DNA from: an uncultured Oleiphilus sp.
GTDB taxonomy: Bacteria > Pseudomonadota > Gammaproteobacteria > Pseudomonadales > Oleiphilaceae
Assembly (NCBI GenBank): GCA_913020045.1
Contig: CAJWBE010000004.1
Coordinates: forward strand, 1 to 64,000
Direction: 5' to 3'
Length of the DNA stretch: 64,000 nucleotides
A program made the translations under genes and the position numbers. The notes below the pieces were generated by a model. The model had not been told where the DNA came from. It saw only the letters and a list, made by a program, of their open reading frames with translations, and did no database searches. Below, one piece after another: positions 43,252 through 52,440 of this stretch; within the stretch, counting starts at the first letter, position 1, and every line of letters begins with the position of its first letter.

Positions 43252-43806
43252 ATGAAAGATCGAAAAGACATATTTGCATACCTGGAAACATTAACTAAAA
43301 AGCCAGTACCAACGCGTCTGACGGCTTTAGATGATGAAGTGCTAGGTGATATTGAGGTGTTACTCTCGGATGTTCTTGAACGCGAGCGTGCTGGCCTCGA
43401 TAGCTTGTTTAGTTCGATGACCCATACGATGAAGTATATCCCCAACTTGCTGCTTCAATCCCTCACTACTCGCTATATCGAACCGCCAATTGCTGCACGA
43501 ATTTGTGAAGATTTGAGCGTTAAGCAGTCTGTTGGCGTGGCTAATGGTTTGGATAGCCTCTACGTAGCGCAAACGTGTGAATATATGTCGGCGCAATATG
43601 CTGCGGAGCTTGTGTCATTAATGAATAAGAAAAAAGCCAGCGCCGCGTTAGCATTGGTGCTAGCAAACTCGCCTCACGTTGCCGTTGCGGTATTTGAGAA
43701 TCTATCTAGAAAAACCCTTGTCAGCTTGGTATCGAGCGCAGATATTAAGGCTGTTTCGGCGGCAGAGTTAGGCTCACGAAGGGATGAACTCTTAGCCCTA
43801 TATTAG
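43252..43806 (+). CDS. Unrecognised helical protein
   Basis: A 184-residue soluble, nearly all-helical protein. After DRKDIFAYLETLTKKPVPTRL come short helical units of similar look (LLLQSLTTRYIEPPIAARICEDL; GLDSLYVAQTCEYMSAQYAAELVSLMN; KKASAALALVLANSPHVAVAVFENLSRKTLVSLVSS) that recall MgtE-N/FliG-type helical repeats. No catalytic motif is visible. It follows the TRAP permease by 68 bp on the same strand and could be linked to it. The ATG at 43252, preceded by GAGG, is preferred to the adjacent GTG. Confidence 0.65.
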   Translation: MKDRKDIFAYLETLTKKPVPTRLTALDDEVLGDIEVLLSDVLERERAGLDSLFSSMTHTMKYIPNLLLQSLTTRYIEPPIAARICEDLSVKQSVGVANGLDSLYVAQTCEYMSAQYAAELVSLMNKKKASAALALVLANSPHVAVAVFENLSRKTLVSLVSSADIKAVSAAELGSRRDELLALY

Positions 43807-44019
43807 TTACTACCTAGGTCAATTAGAATGTATTGGCCTAATGTCTCAGAGTTGAATTTTACTCATAAAGACTGTCTGCTTAATTTACAGTCGCCGATAT
43901 CATACCCTTCGTTATCTTTCATAGCCAATTGATATTAAAGTAATATATTGGTTGTGGAGCTATGTTTGCTGAAACCGCTAGTACAAATAAAAAATATTCG
44001 CGCGATAAGAGAGGTACGC

Positions 44020-44787
44020 ATGATGTTAGGTTCAAAATTAAAGGTCGGTGTTGCAGCATTTATATTAAGTGCAGGAGTTGGCTCTGCCCACGCATATAGC
44101 CTCGACGATACATATAGCGGAGGCGATGATCACGGCTATGGCGATGTTATAGGACATAAGTCTAAGTTTGACGTTCATGGGCTTGATGTTTCTGTGTCTG
44201 GCTCCCTAGTAACGGTTGATATATCAACAAATTTTTGGAATGACATCGGCGTCTACTCTGGTTTGACGCATAACGGCAATGGTATTGGCGTTGGTGATTT
44301 GATGTTGTCCTCCTCATGGGATCCGTCTGGTTCGGCGAGTGATGGTTACAAAGCAGGGGATTCTGCGACTGGTACAGTTTGGTCATATGGTGTTGCTGTC
44401 GACAACGCCTATAGCACCAGCGGTGGTAACGCGACGTTCTATGCATTATCTGGAGCGGAGAACGCGGATAACCTGCTTAATAGTGAGGACTTTCTATCTC
44501 GTGGCACCTATCGAAATGGTCAGGCTGTCGCTGTGAATGAAAGCTCATCGTCGGTAACAGCGTTAAGCAATTCGGCGTCTTGGAGCGTTAGCGATGGTAA
44601 GATTTCATTTATGTTTGATGCGCAAGGTACAGACTTGCTGAGTGGTGATTTGGCTTTGCACTGGGCAATGCTTTGTGGGAATGACGTGATTGAAGGTCAG
44701 GTTGAAGTGAGTGAGCCAGGCACTTTTGCATTGCTTGGTATGGGTTTGCTAGGGCTGTTTTCTATTCGCCGGCGTCAAACTGCTTAA
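44020..44787 (+). CDS. PEP-CTERM protein, secreted
   Basis: A 255-residue exported protein. The signal peptide ends near residue 25 (LSAGVGSAHA), a Gly/Ser/Asp-rich beta domain follows, and the end is SEPGTFALLGMGLLGLFSIRRRQTA, a PEP-CTERM signal with EPGT for PEP. A conserved-looking WAMLCGNDVIEG occurs just before the signal, as in a family of PEP-CTERM proteins. AGAGAGG supports the ATG at 44020. A very strong terminator follows. Confidence 0.85.
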   Translation: MMLGSKLKVGVAAFILSAGVGSAHAYSLDDTYSGGDDHGYGDVIGHKSKFDVHGLDVSVSGSLVTVDISTNFWNDIGVYSGLTHNGNGIGVGDLMLSSSWDPSGSASDGYKAGDSATGTVWSYGVAVDNAYSTSGGNATFYALSGAENADNLLNSEDFLSRGTYRNGQAVAVNESSSSVTALSNSASWSVSDGKISFMFDAQGTDLLSGDLALHWAMLCGNDVIEGQVEVSEPGTFALLGMGLLGLFSIRRRQTA

Positions 44788-44794
44788 TCTTTAT

Positions 44795-44839
44795 TTCAAG
44801 CACAAAAAAAGCCCCAGAGGGGCTTTTTTTGTGCTTGAA
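44795..44839. terminator. Bidirectional terminator with a 21-bp perfect stem
   Basis: The arms 44795-44815 and 44819-44839 are perfectly complementary around the loop AGA. The core is GCCCC/GGGGC flanked by seven A or T on either side, so it works for both convergent genes. The extra TTCAAGCAC/GTGCTTGAA arms make it unusually long. Confidence 0.9.
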
Positions 44840-44849
44840 GCTAGTACAT

Positions 44850-45215
44850 TTAGCCAACCAACTTTTTGATGCTGCCGACAACATTGTCGCCTTTGAACGG
44901 CTTAACTATCCAGCCTTTCACACCTGCGGCCTTGCCACGCTCTTTCATTCGCGGGTCGCTTTCGGTCGTCAGCATAATGATGTTGACGCTGCTGTTGCCT
45001 AAATCGCTGCGAATTTTCTCCGCCATTGTTAGGCCGTCCATGTTAGGCATGTTGACGTCTGAGATCACAAGCTTAACCTGAGGATCTTTTTGAAGCTTAT
45101 CAAGTCCATCTTTGCCGTCAACGGCGACTTCAACACTCAGGCCGTTATCTTTTAAGAAAGTGCTTACTTCGTTTCTAACTGTGGCTGAATCATCAACGAC
45201 AAGTATTTGTGCCAT
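44850..45215 (-). CDS. CheY-like response regulator
   Basis: A 121-residue stand-alone receiver domain. The acid pair D8-D9 (VVDDSATVR), phosphoacceptor D53 (VISDVNMPNMDG), T83 and K105 (IVKPF) are all intact. No output domain. It is read last in a minus-strand set with two CheX-like genes and a chemoreceptor-tip gene, opposite a CheA-like kinase, so it is the likely phosphate acceptor of that system. AGGAAAC supports the ATG at 45215. Confidence 0.93.
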   Translation of the reverse strand: MAQILVVDDSATVRNEVSTFLKDNGLSVEVAVDGKDGLDKLQKDPQVKLVISDVNMPNMDGLTMAEKIRSDLGNSSVNIIMLTTESDPRMKERGKAAGVKGWIVKPFKGDNVVGSIKKLVG

Positions 45216-45306
45216 GCTATGTTTCCTCTTAATCGCCTTGCTCAAGGCTTCATTACTTCGTATCTACGAATGGTGTTTATTCAAATTTAATGCTTTCTAG
45301 GCTTCA

Positions 45307-46305
45307 CTAGAAAAACTCAAGCTCTCCGCCTTCTACTAAATCCTCTAAAGCTTTATCACTTTCTGCGAATTTGTCTGGGTCCCAGCTTAGGTTAAAAATT
45401 AGACGCTGGTAAATAGTGACTTCAGGATAATTTTCTAGGTCATTAAGCGTATATTTAAAGCATAGTTGAGGTTCGGTAGAGCCGAAAGAAATATGTTTCT
45501 GAGAGTGGTTAACAATGATCGGAACTTGAGTTCGATGCGCATCAGAAGGTGAGTCTCCTGATGAAAAATAGCGCGATTTAATGCCGCCCCAAATCATGTT
45601 CGTTATTTCATTTAGTATGCTATTACTATCTTTAGAGTCGGGTCGGTTTGATTTTATATGCGTACTACCACTGCGAATAAGGTCCATTATTTCGCTCTCC
45701 GTTGTCTGGAGCATCATGTAGCCTCGACACCAGTCGCTTTCAAGAGGAATAAGGCTAAACAATTCGCCGTAGATAATTTGATCTTTTACGAGGTAAGGGA
45801 GCTCACACTTAACTCGAGTACCACCGATGACATTGCCAAACGCTTCTTTAGAGATTTCTTCAACGCCCTGAGCAAGCTCTACTGGGTAGTACATGCTGCA
45901 AATATAGTCATTCACGAGCTGGGTCAGTAGTTCAGGTTCACTAGTTTGATAGCAGCCAGCAATTGCTTTAGCGGCGGAGGCTGGCAAGTCTTCACTATCG
46001 CTGCGCGTTTCTCTGCGCAGAAAAATAGGCAGCTCTGGTCGGCTGCGTCTGATCTTATCGCACAGCTCCAGCCCGCTCACTCCGTTGAGGTCCACTGACT
46101 CGGAAAGGAATACTGCGCCTAAGTCTACGTTGGACTTAAGAACGTCATCAAGTTCGTTGGACGCATCTTTTAATCCAACGCTATGATCGCCTGTACATAC
46201 TTTGAGCCCGACTAAGTTGTTGTCGCTACAGATAGTTTTGAGTAGTTCCAATGCGGCTGGATCGCTTTCGTGCACGAGCACTTTGCTTACAATTTTGGTT
46301 GTCAT
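45307..46305 (-). CDS. Degenerate receiver - CheX-like protein with GELEFF tail
   Basis: A 332-residue protein. Residues 1-125 look like a receiver that has lost its key site: the place of the phosphoacceptor Asp reads Ser (AVFLSESVDLNGVSGLEL). Residues 135-315 resemble CheX phosphatases, with the signature EITNMIWGGIKSRYF near 235 (family ExxNxxxG). The protein ends GGELEFF. CheX proteins dephosphorylate CheY. The tail is shared with the next protein upstream in the operon, which suggests a common docking partner. Confidence 0.7.
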   Translation of the reverse strand: MTTKIVSKVLVHESDPAALELLKTICSDNNLVGLKVCTGDHSVGLKDASNELDDVLKSNVDLGAVFLSESVDLNGVSGLELCDKIRRSRPELPIFLRRETRSDSEDLPASAAKAIAGCYQTSEPELLTQLVNDYICSMYYPVELAQGVEEISKEAFGNVIGGTRVKCELPYLVKDQIIYGELFSLIPLESDWCRGYMMLQTTESEIMDLIRSGSTHIKSNRPDSKDSNSILNEITNMIWGGIKSRYFSSGDSPSDAHRTQVPIIVNHSQKHISFGSTEPQLCFKYTLNDLENYPEVTIYQRLIFNLSWDPDKFAESDKALEDLVEGGELEFF

Positions 46306-46325
46306 TCGTTTACCTTGAACGTTAT

Positions 46326-46892
46326 TTAGAAGAACTCGAGTTCACCTGAATCGGTATCTTCCTCGACTTCATTGCTAGTTTGAACAATATAATTGAGCTC
46401 GCTATCTGAACTGATATACGCGCTTGCTGAGAATAAAGACTGGCCTTGGTACTCCGCAGTAGCATGAAAGTCTTCGTCAATATTAAAAGACGATAAGTAG
46501 GGAAGGCAGTCTTTATCAAGTCTATTCGGCGTGGACATGCCTAAGTGAGGGACTGTTTTATTTAGGTGTCGCTTTATATAACCACAAAAAGCGTTACCCA
46601 CCTCGCCGACATAATCATAGAAGTTTTCGTCCGTTATGCTGCTAGGGTTTATATTCAGTGCTTGCGCGGTAAAATTCAGGCACGTCTCGTCTTTCTTAAA
46701 ATGGAGTACCACGAACAGCCTGAACAGCTGAGAGGATACGGTGAGCAGAAAAAACTCATCGCCTAGATCATCACTGGAATTGGATTGCTCTTTAACGAGC
46801 AACTCACTGCCATCATGGCCAGTCTCAAGCGACTCTCCAAAGCCTTTAATAAAAAGGCGACCAATCTCTCGTTTAAATTCTTCGTTGACCAT
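46326..46892 (-). CDS. CheX-like protein with GELEFF tail
   Basis: A 188-residue single-domain protein. YDYVGEVGNAFCGYIKRHL near 95-113 fits the CheX helix with its Glu and Asn (ExxN) used for CheY-P dephosphorylation. The end reads EEDTDSGELEFF, an acidic linker and the same six residues that end the neighbouring protein. It lies 20 bp upstream (in transcription) of that gene and 11 bp after the chemoreceptor-tip gene. Confidence 0.68.
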   Translation of the reverse strand: MVNEEFKREIGRLFIKGFGESLETGHDGSELLVKEQSNSSDDLGDEFFLLTVSSQLFRLFVVLHFKKDETCLNFTAQALNINPSSITDENFYDYVGEVGNAFCGYIKRHLNKTVPHLGMSTPNRLDKDCLPYLSSFNIDEDFHATAEYQGQSLFSASAYISSDSELNYIVQTSNEVEEDTDSGELEFF

Positions 46893-46903
46893 CGTTTGTC
46901 AGC

Positions 46904-47680
46904 TTAAGGTTGTTCAATGTTTAGTCGTCTAAAGATACCTTTGACGACTTCGGTAGTAGAGGAGACGTCGGTGAGGATCATCTTTCCGCCGGCCTGGATA
47001 TCTTGGAATGTTGTCGTTGTTAGGAAGTCATTCTTGTTAAGGTTTTGTTTATAGCTTTCGCTTAACTCTTGGCTTCGCATTGCAAGGTTTCTCACTTCAT
47101 CGGCGACGACAGCAAAGCCTCTTCCGTACTCGCCTGCGCGAGCCGCTTCGATGGCTGCATTCAGCGCCAAGATAACGATTTGCTTTACGATGTTGAAGAA
47201 CTCTTGGTTCTGATGATGCATCTCTGCATTGTGTTCCATTAACTGGGTAAGGCTTTCATGCCAGCGTTCAAATGTCACCAGCAGATCGGTTAAGGCTCGC
47301 AGGTCATCATGAACAACTTCAAGCTGCTCTTTAAGGAATGCGCTGTCATCTTTCCACTGAGACTCCAAGCTCGCAATGCGCGCTTCGTAGTCCTGAGTGA
47401 GAGAATACTTGTCTTCGTCTACCGCCGCCTGACTCTCTGTGAACCTCGCTTCAAGCTCGCTAAGTTGACCATGTAGCGATGCTTTTTCCTCTTCGAGGTT
47501 TGATAGCGCTGCGTTGTGCAAGTCTGGATCTATTCTGCGATCAGAGATTCTTTCGGCGTCAGATAGTGCCTTGCCATGCTCTTCTTTTAAAGCTTTTTGC
47601 TTTTTGGAAGAAATAATAAGACCAATGCTTAACCCTACCAAGAGTGCAACAACCGCTACGATAATGAGTTCGTTATTCAT
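46904..47680 (-). CDS. Membrane-anchored chemoreceptor signalling tip
   Basis: A 258-residue protein with one N-terminal TM helix (4-24), a long coiled coil (about 28-165), and a chemoreceptor tip with the near-perfect signature [13 protein letters not shown] and [13 protein letters not shown] at 171-200, then a short return helix. There is no sensory domain or HAMP, and the receptor bundle is much shorter than usual. It is the first gene of the CheX/CheX/CheY operon, divergent from the CheA-like kinase. Confidence 0.85.
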   Translation of the reverse strand: MNNELIIVAVVALLVGLSIGLIISSKKQKALKEEHGKALSDAERISDRRIDPDLHNAALSNLEEEKASLHGQLSELEARFTESQAAVDEDKYSLTQDYEARIASLESQWKDDSAFLKEQLEVVHDDLRALTDLLVTFERWHESLTQLMEHNAEMHHQNQEFFNIVKQIVILALNAAIEAARAGEYGRGFAVVADEVRNLAMRSQELSESYKQNLNKNDFLTTTTFQDIQAGGKMILTDVSSTTEVVKGIFRRLNIEQP

Positions 47681-47922
47681 GAGAGTATTTAAGATATCAA
47701 TAATAGTTTTAGAAAGAGTAGCAGCAAATTTCCAAGTTGCCGTTTTTTAGTTAGAAATTAATGCAGCCGCTTATTACGTATTTTTATGTCTAGAAACATA
47801 AATCACCTTGGTGCGAGCAGAGGTACTAGATAGCTGTAATTATTTTTGCGCGCCTACGCCATTAATAGGCTATTGTTTAGTGAGAGCATTTTTCTTTAAC
47901 GACCTAAGAACAATATAAAATC

Positions 47923-50900
47923 ATGATTCAATTAAGCTTTAATCAGAAAGTCGGCCTAGGTTTTGCCATTATTATTCTTCTCTTGGTGACCTCGGGTCTA
48001 TCGTCACTTTGGAACCTTAATGATATTAGTGGTTCAACCTCACGTGTAAACGAATCAGCGGTCCCCGTTGTAAAGGAAAGCAACGGGGCACAGATCCAAC
48101 TGCTGAAACTGGCCAAGTTGAGTTCATTGGCTTTTAACGCCAGAAACAAAGAGCGTATTCAAAGCTATCGTCAACGCTTTGAAGAGGGTGTCGCGCAGTT
48201 TAATGAGCAATATCGGTCAATAGAAGCGCTAGCGAAAAATGACCCGGATATGAGTGCACTGGTAATCGGCGTTAAGAGCAATTATGACCTTTATCGCTAT
48301 GCGGTTGATGAAATGTTCGAAGCTAAGCTTGGGCTAATAGCAGAGCGCGAGCATGTTAGTGCCGAGGCAGATGAGTTAATCGAGTATGTCGACACAATTG
48401 GTGGTGCGCTGCTCGAGATTACTTATTTCTCGGCTCCCGAAGAATTTCTAGACGACATGGCAGTGGTTGGTGGTTATACAGAGCAAGCAGAGATTAACTC
48501 GCTTAGTATCATTAAAACTATCGACGAAATAAAAGCGAGTCAGGATATGGGGCGCTTAAGTGAAGGCGGAGCGGACTTACAGTTTGCACTGGATAACTCA
48601 AGACGCTACTACCAGAGTGGTTCGGCAATTTTTAAAGAGTTTGACGATCAAGGTTTAGTAGATGTCGTTGACGAGTCATATGCAGACCTTGAAGCACGAA
48701 TTGCTCAAAAACCAAACATAGCGGATCGAAAAATCGCTGAACTCGAACAGACTAAAATTGCGTTAGACAAATTAACAGAGGCAGATTTAGCTGTCAGTCA
48801 ATCTGTCGAAGGATTGGATGAACTGCTCGCGTCGGCGGATGGTCTATTCAATACTTTGCAAAATGAAGTGGTGAGTAGTCTCGACTTTGGCTTCAAAAGC
48901 TCGATCGTGATGTTGATCGTACTGGTGTTGCTCGCTGCTCAAAACTTTAATTCAATGCGTCAAGCGATTGCCAAGAAAATGATCGATTTGGCGAAACTTA
49001 ACAAGATTGGTGGCACCTTAGCGGCGGCACAAAGTCAGAATTCTGCGCTAGAAGAAGTGCTTCAAGCCATGCACGAAAAAATTGGTGTTGCTCAAGGCTC
49101 CGTTTACTTGATGAACGAGCAGAATAAGCTTGAAGTCAAAGCTTACTTCCCACCTAAGGCTATTGACTCGAATGCTAAGCCTGCCCAGTTCAAAGTGGGT
49201 GAAGGGATAATCGGTAAAGCGGCAGAGACAAAGAAAGTTATTTTCGTACCGAACACCGCGCGGGACTCATCTTTCGTTACTCAAGATGGCGATAACCCTC
49301 GTGCATTAATTTGTGTTCCCTTGGTCGATAAAGACATGCTGGTAGGTGTTATCAACTTATCGGGCGACACTAAGTCTGTTGCATTTGCAGATAGTGATTA
49401 TGAGTTTGTTTCGTCTGTGGCAAGATCTTTGGTGACGACAATCAAGAGCGTTAGAATGCGTGAGGTGATTGAAGAGCAAAACCGAAACCTCGAAGCGAAA
49501 GTGGAAGAGCGCACCGCTGCGTTGAGACAAAAGAACAAAGATATCGCGAGTATGATGGCAAACATGCACCAGGGCCTGTTTACGATTACACCAGGCGGTC
49601 TGATTCACAAAGAATATGCGGCCTATCTTGAGGCGATTTTCGAGACTGATCGCATCGCTGATCGTAATTTCTCAGACTTGTTGTTCGCTAATACGAAGGC
49701 AGGGTCTGATGCGGTTGATCAAAATATAACGGCGGTAGACGCAATCGTTGGCGAAGACGAAATGATGTTCGACTTTAATTCCCACTGTCTGCTTACCGAA
49801 ATGACTGTATCGTTTCAAGACGGCCGTGAGAAGATCCTTGAAATGGATTGGGACCCAATAATCAATGACGCTGACGAAGTTGATAAGTTAATGGTGACCG
49901 TGCGAGACGTGACCGCGCTTAAAGCGTTGGAAGCGGAGGCAGAAGGCCAGAAGCAGGAACTTGAAATCATTGGTGAAATACTCGCCGTTGATGCGCGTAA
50001 ATTTAGTGACTTCCTTGATACCTCTAAAACCTTTATCGGCGGTTGTCGTGAAATTATCGAGAAGACTGCGTCTAAAGATATGGATGTAGTCGCAGAACTA
50101 TTCAGAAATATGCATACCGTTAAAGGTAACGCTAGAACGTATGGTTTGAACAACGTGACGAATATTGTTCACGAAGTAGAAAGTACGTATGACGCGTTGC
50201 GCAAAGAAGATGACAAAGCTTGGAACCGAGACGAGCTTTTGGCAGAGCTGGGTGAAGCTGAAGTTATTGTCGATCGCTATGCGTTTATGTTTAATGAGAA
50301 GCTTGGTCGTGGCGGTGATGCGGCCGCTGGACAAGGTGTGTCTTTGGATGCAGATGTCGTGAGTGGTTGGCTAGAGAAAATCAAGGCGATTGCAACAACG
50401 GCGATGGATGCAGAGGTTAAGGATGTCGTCGCTGAGGCGTATAGAATGATTGTAACGCTTGGTTCTAAGCCCTTGAGTAGTGTGCTGTCTGATGTCGTAG
50501 AGTCGGCCTCGTCTATTGCCGAGCAATTGGGCAAGCCTCGACCTGATGTCCAAATTGATGATGCTAATATTTTCATCGAAGAAAATGGACAAAGCATGTT
50601 GAACAATATTTTTATGCATGTCTTTAGAAATGCAATGGATCACGGCATAGAAGGTGCTGAAGAACGTCAAGCAAAAGGAAAGGCGGGCCAAGGCTCTATT
50701 ACTCTGAAAACAGACGTGGGTAGCGAGTCTGCTGTGCTGTCGGTTCGCGATGATGGACGAGGTATTGCTGTTTCAAAAATTTATGAAATGGCCGTTGAAA
50801 AAGGAATTTACAGTGCTGATGACGCGCGACCAGAGGCGAAAGAGATTGCCAATTTAATATTCTCATCTGGCTTCTCAACAGCTGAAGAGGTGACCGACGT

Positions 50901-51078
50901 GTCGGGCCGTGGTGTTGGAATGGATGCCGTGAAAGGCTTTTTAGAAGACCAGGGCGGTAGTATTGAGATTGTTCTGGATGACGGTAGCGATACGGATGAT
51001 TTTAGAATGTTCACGACTAAGATTGTGTTGCCCGCTAAGTTTTATACAGAAGCGTTAGACTTCGCTCAAAGCGCTTAA
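47923..51078 (+). CDS. CheA-like hybrid sensor kinase (periplasmic-GAF-PAS-HPt-ATPase)
   Basis: A 1051-residue kinase. TM 10-28; helical periplasmic sensor about 30-320; TM 325-340; GAF domain 360-505; coiled coil with KVEERTAALRQKN; PAS-like region 540-670; HPt domain with H731 (RNMHTVKGNARTYGL); and an HATPase with FRNAMDHGIE (901-910), DDGRGI (943-948) and SGRGVGMD (994-1001) in CheA form. The CheW-like P5 domain of CheA is absent. It probably phosphorylates H731 and then the CheY opposite. A terminator follows. Confidence 0.87.
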   Translation: MIQLSFNQKVGLGFAIIILLLVTSGLSSLWNLNDISGSTSRVNESAVPVVKESNGAQIQLLKLAKLSSLAFNARNKERIQSYRQRFEEGVAQFNEQYRSIEALAKNDPDMSALVIGVKSNYDLYRYAVDEMFEAKLGLIAEREHVSAEADELIEYVDTIGGALLEITYFSAPEEFLDDMAVVGGYTEQAEINSLSIIKTIDEIKASQDMGRLSEGGADLQFALDNSRRYYQSGSAIFKEFDDQGLVDVVDESYADLEARIAQKPNIADRKIAELEQTKIALDKLTEADLAVSQSVEGLDELLASADGLFNTLQNEVVSSLDFGFKSSIVMLIVLVLLAAQNFNSMRQAIAKKMIDLAKLNKIGGTLAAAQSQNSALEEVLQAMHEKIGVAQGSVYLMNEQNKLEVKAYFPPKAIDSNAKPAQFKVGEGIIGKAAETKKVIFVPNTARDSSFVTQDGDNPRALICVPLVDKDMLVGVINLSGDTKSVAFADSDYEFVSSVARSLVTTIKSVRMREVIEEQNRNLEAKVEERTAALRQKNKDIASMMANMHQGLFTITPGGLIHKEYAAYLEAIFETDRIADRNFSDLLFANTKAGSDAVDQNITAVDAIVGEDEMMFDFNSHCLLTEMTVSFQDGREKILEMDWDPIINDADEVDKLMVTVRDVTALKALEAEAEGQKQELEIIGEILAVDARKFSDFLDTSKTFIGGCREIIEKTASKDMDVVAELFRNMHTVKGNARTYGLNNVTNIVHEVESTYDALRKEDDKAWNRDELLAELGEAEVIVDRYAFMFNEKLGRGGDAAAGQGVSLDADVVSGWLEKIKAIATTAMDAEVKDVVAEAYRMIVTLGSKPLSSVLSDVVESASSIAEQLGKPRPDVQIDDANIFIEENGQSMLNNIFMHVFRNAMDHGIEGAEERQAKGKAGQGSITLKTDVGSESAVLSVRDDGRGIAVSKIYEMAVEKGIYSADDARPEAKEIANLIFSSGFSTAEEVTDVSGRGVGMDAVKGFLEDQGGSIEIVLDDGSDTDDFRMFTTKIVLPAKFYTEALDFAQSA

Positions 51079-51106
51079 CTTTTAGCGCGTTTACATTTGA
51101 TTATTG

Positions 51107-51142
51107 AAGCACTGGTAAGCGAAAGTTTACTGGTGCTTTTTT
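51107..51142 (+). terminator. Terminator of the CheA-like kinase gene
   Basis: AAGCACTGGTAA pairs with TTACTGGTGCTT (two G-U pairs) around an eight-base loop, with a six-T run. It overlaps the 3' end of the convergent MATE gene. Confidence 0.8.
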
Positions 51143-52440
51143 ATGGCTGCTAGGTAGCTTCTGTATGCGATTAAGCCGGCGGCACAATTTCCGACAAAGA
51201 TACCAAGCATTAACCCATTCATCTCGCCAATATATGAACCAAGCGCAAGGCATGGCAAATAACAGACGAAAAGTCGGCTAAACGAAATACTCAGTGCCCG
51301 CCCTTGTTGGTTGATGGCGTTACTGATGGATATGGCTAGCATGCATATGCCGAGCGGTGCGTAACTAAGTGGGACGATGATAAGGAAGGTTTTTAGTATC
51401 GCTGAGACGTCCATATCTTTCGATAATGTTTCGCTTACCATGGTCGCACCAAGCGCTAGCAATGCCGCGAGTAATATTTGTCCGCCCAATACACAGCGCA
51501 TGGCAAGATTTGAGGTAAGCTTTACATTGGCGATGTCATTGGCACCGAAGTAGCGCCCAACGAGAGGCGGGACTGACATGGTAAGTGCCAAAATCAGAAT
51601 GATTGCGAAGTATTCAAGTCTAACTGCAACACCCCAAGCAGCAACGGCCACAGTACCGTGAGATGCGACTACCATTGTTGCAATCATGGCGGATACAGCA
51701 GGAAGTATCTGACTAACCATTGCCGGTGCTGCAATCGTACCTATTTGCCTTAGGTAAGTGGTCGCTTGTTCCCAGCCAAGTCCAACGAGTTGAACCCAAT
51801 TTGCTTTAATAACTACCGGGACCACAAACAGTAAGCCCATGCTAAATGCGGCTAAACTTGCGTACGCTGCTCCGACCAGTCCGAGGTCAAATGTAAAGAT
51901 GAAGAGAGGGTCAAATAGGCCGTTCAGAATGCTGGTGGCTACCATTCCTACGCCGGGAATGATCGTGTTGCCGTGGGCCCGGCTGATGCTGTAGCCAAAG
52001 TAAAGGAGTGCGCCTAAGGTCGAGCTAAGCAGGAATATTGGCCACAGCTGATCAGCCAATAGTTCTAGTTCAGGCGTCGCGCCCATTGCCTTAAGGATGA
52101 TGCTTCTCATTGCCCAGATAAGACAACAGACCAAAGCTATCGTCAGTGTTCCAAAAGCGATAATCGTTGCGCCTAATCGACTCGCGTCATCGACGTTTTT
52201 TGCACCCAATCGTTGCGAAATAAGCGCGGTGGTAGCGATGCCGATTCCAACTTGAATACCGATGATGGCCTGATAGATAGGAATTGTGAATCCGATTACG
52301 GCTAGCGGCTCAACGCCCAGCTTAGCAATAAAATAGCTGTCTACGAGCTGAAAACTCATCAGCGCTAGAACACCTACTACCATGGGTAAGGTTGTCTTGG
52401 TGAGGTCTTTAAAGCTAATCGGGCTAACGCTTGATGTCAT
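51127..52440 (-). CDS. MATE family efflux transporter
   Basis: A 437-residue polytopic protein with twelve hydrophobic helices in two similar halves. The opening TTLPMVVGVLALMSFQLVDSYFIAKLGVEPLAVIGFTIPIYQ and IGIATTALISQRLGAKNVDDASRLG are typical of NorM/DinF-type MATE exporters, which expel cationic drugs or metabolites in exchange for Na+ or H+. Nothing in the surroundings indicates a substrate. Confidence 0.9.
   Translation of the reverse strand: MTSSVSPISFKDLTKTTLPMVVGVLALMSFQLVDSYFIAKLGVEPLAVIGFTIPIYQAIIGIQVGIGIATTALISQRLGAKNVDDASRLGATIIAFGTLTIALVCCLIWAMRSIILKAMGATPELELLADQLWPIFLLSSTLGALLYFGYSISRAHGNTIIPGVGMVATSILNGLFDPLFIFTFDLGLVGAAYASLAAFSMGLLFVVPVVIKANWVQLVGLGWEQATTYLRQIGTIAAPAMVSQILPAVSAMIATMVVASHGTVAVAAWGVAVRLEYFAIILILALTMSVPPLVGRYFGANDIANVKLTSNLAMRCVLGGQILLAALLALGATMVSETLSKDMDVSAILKTFLIIVPLSYAPLGICMLAISISNAINQQGRALSISFSRLFVCYLPCLALGSYIGEMNGLMLGIFVGNCAAGLIAYRSYLAAIKKHQ

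Noticed and set aside
44850-51078. Canonical flagellar chemotaxis operon
   Set aside because: No cheW, cheR, cheB or flagellar genes, and the kinase has its own sensor and no P5 domain.
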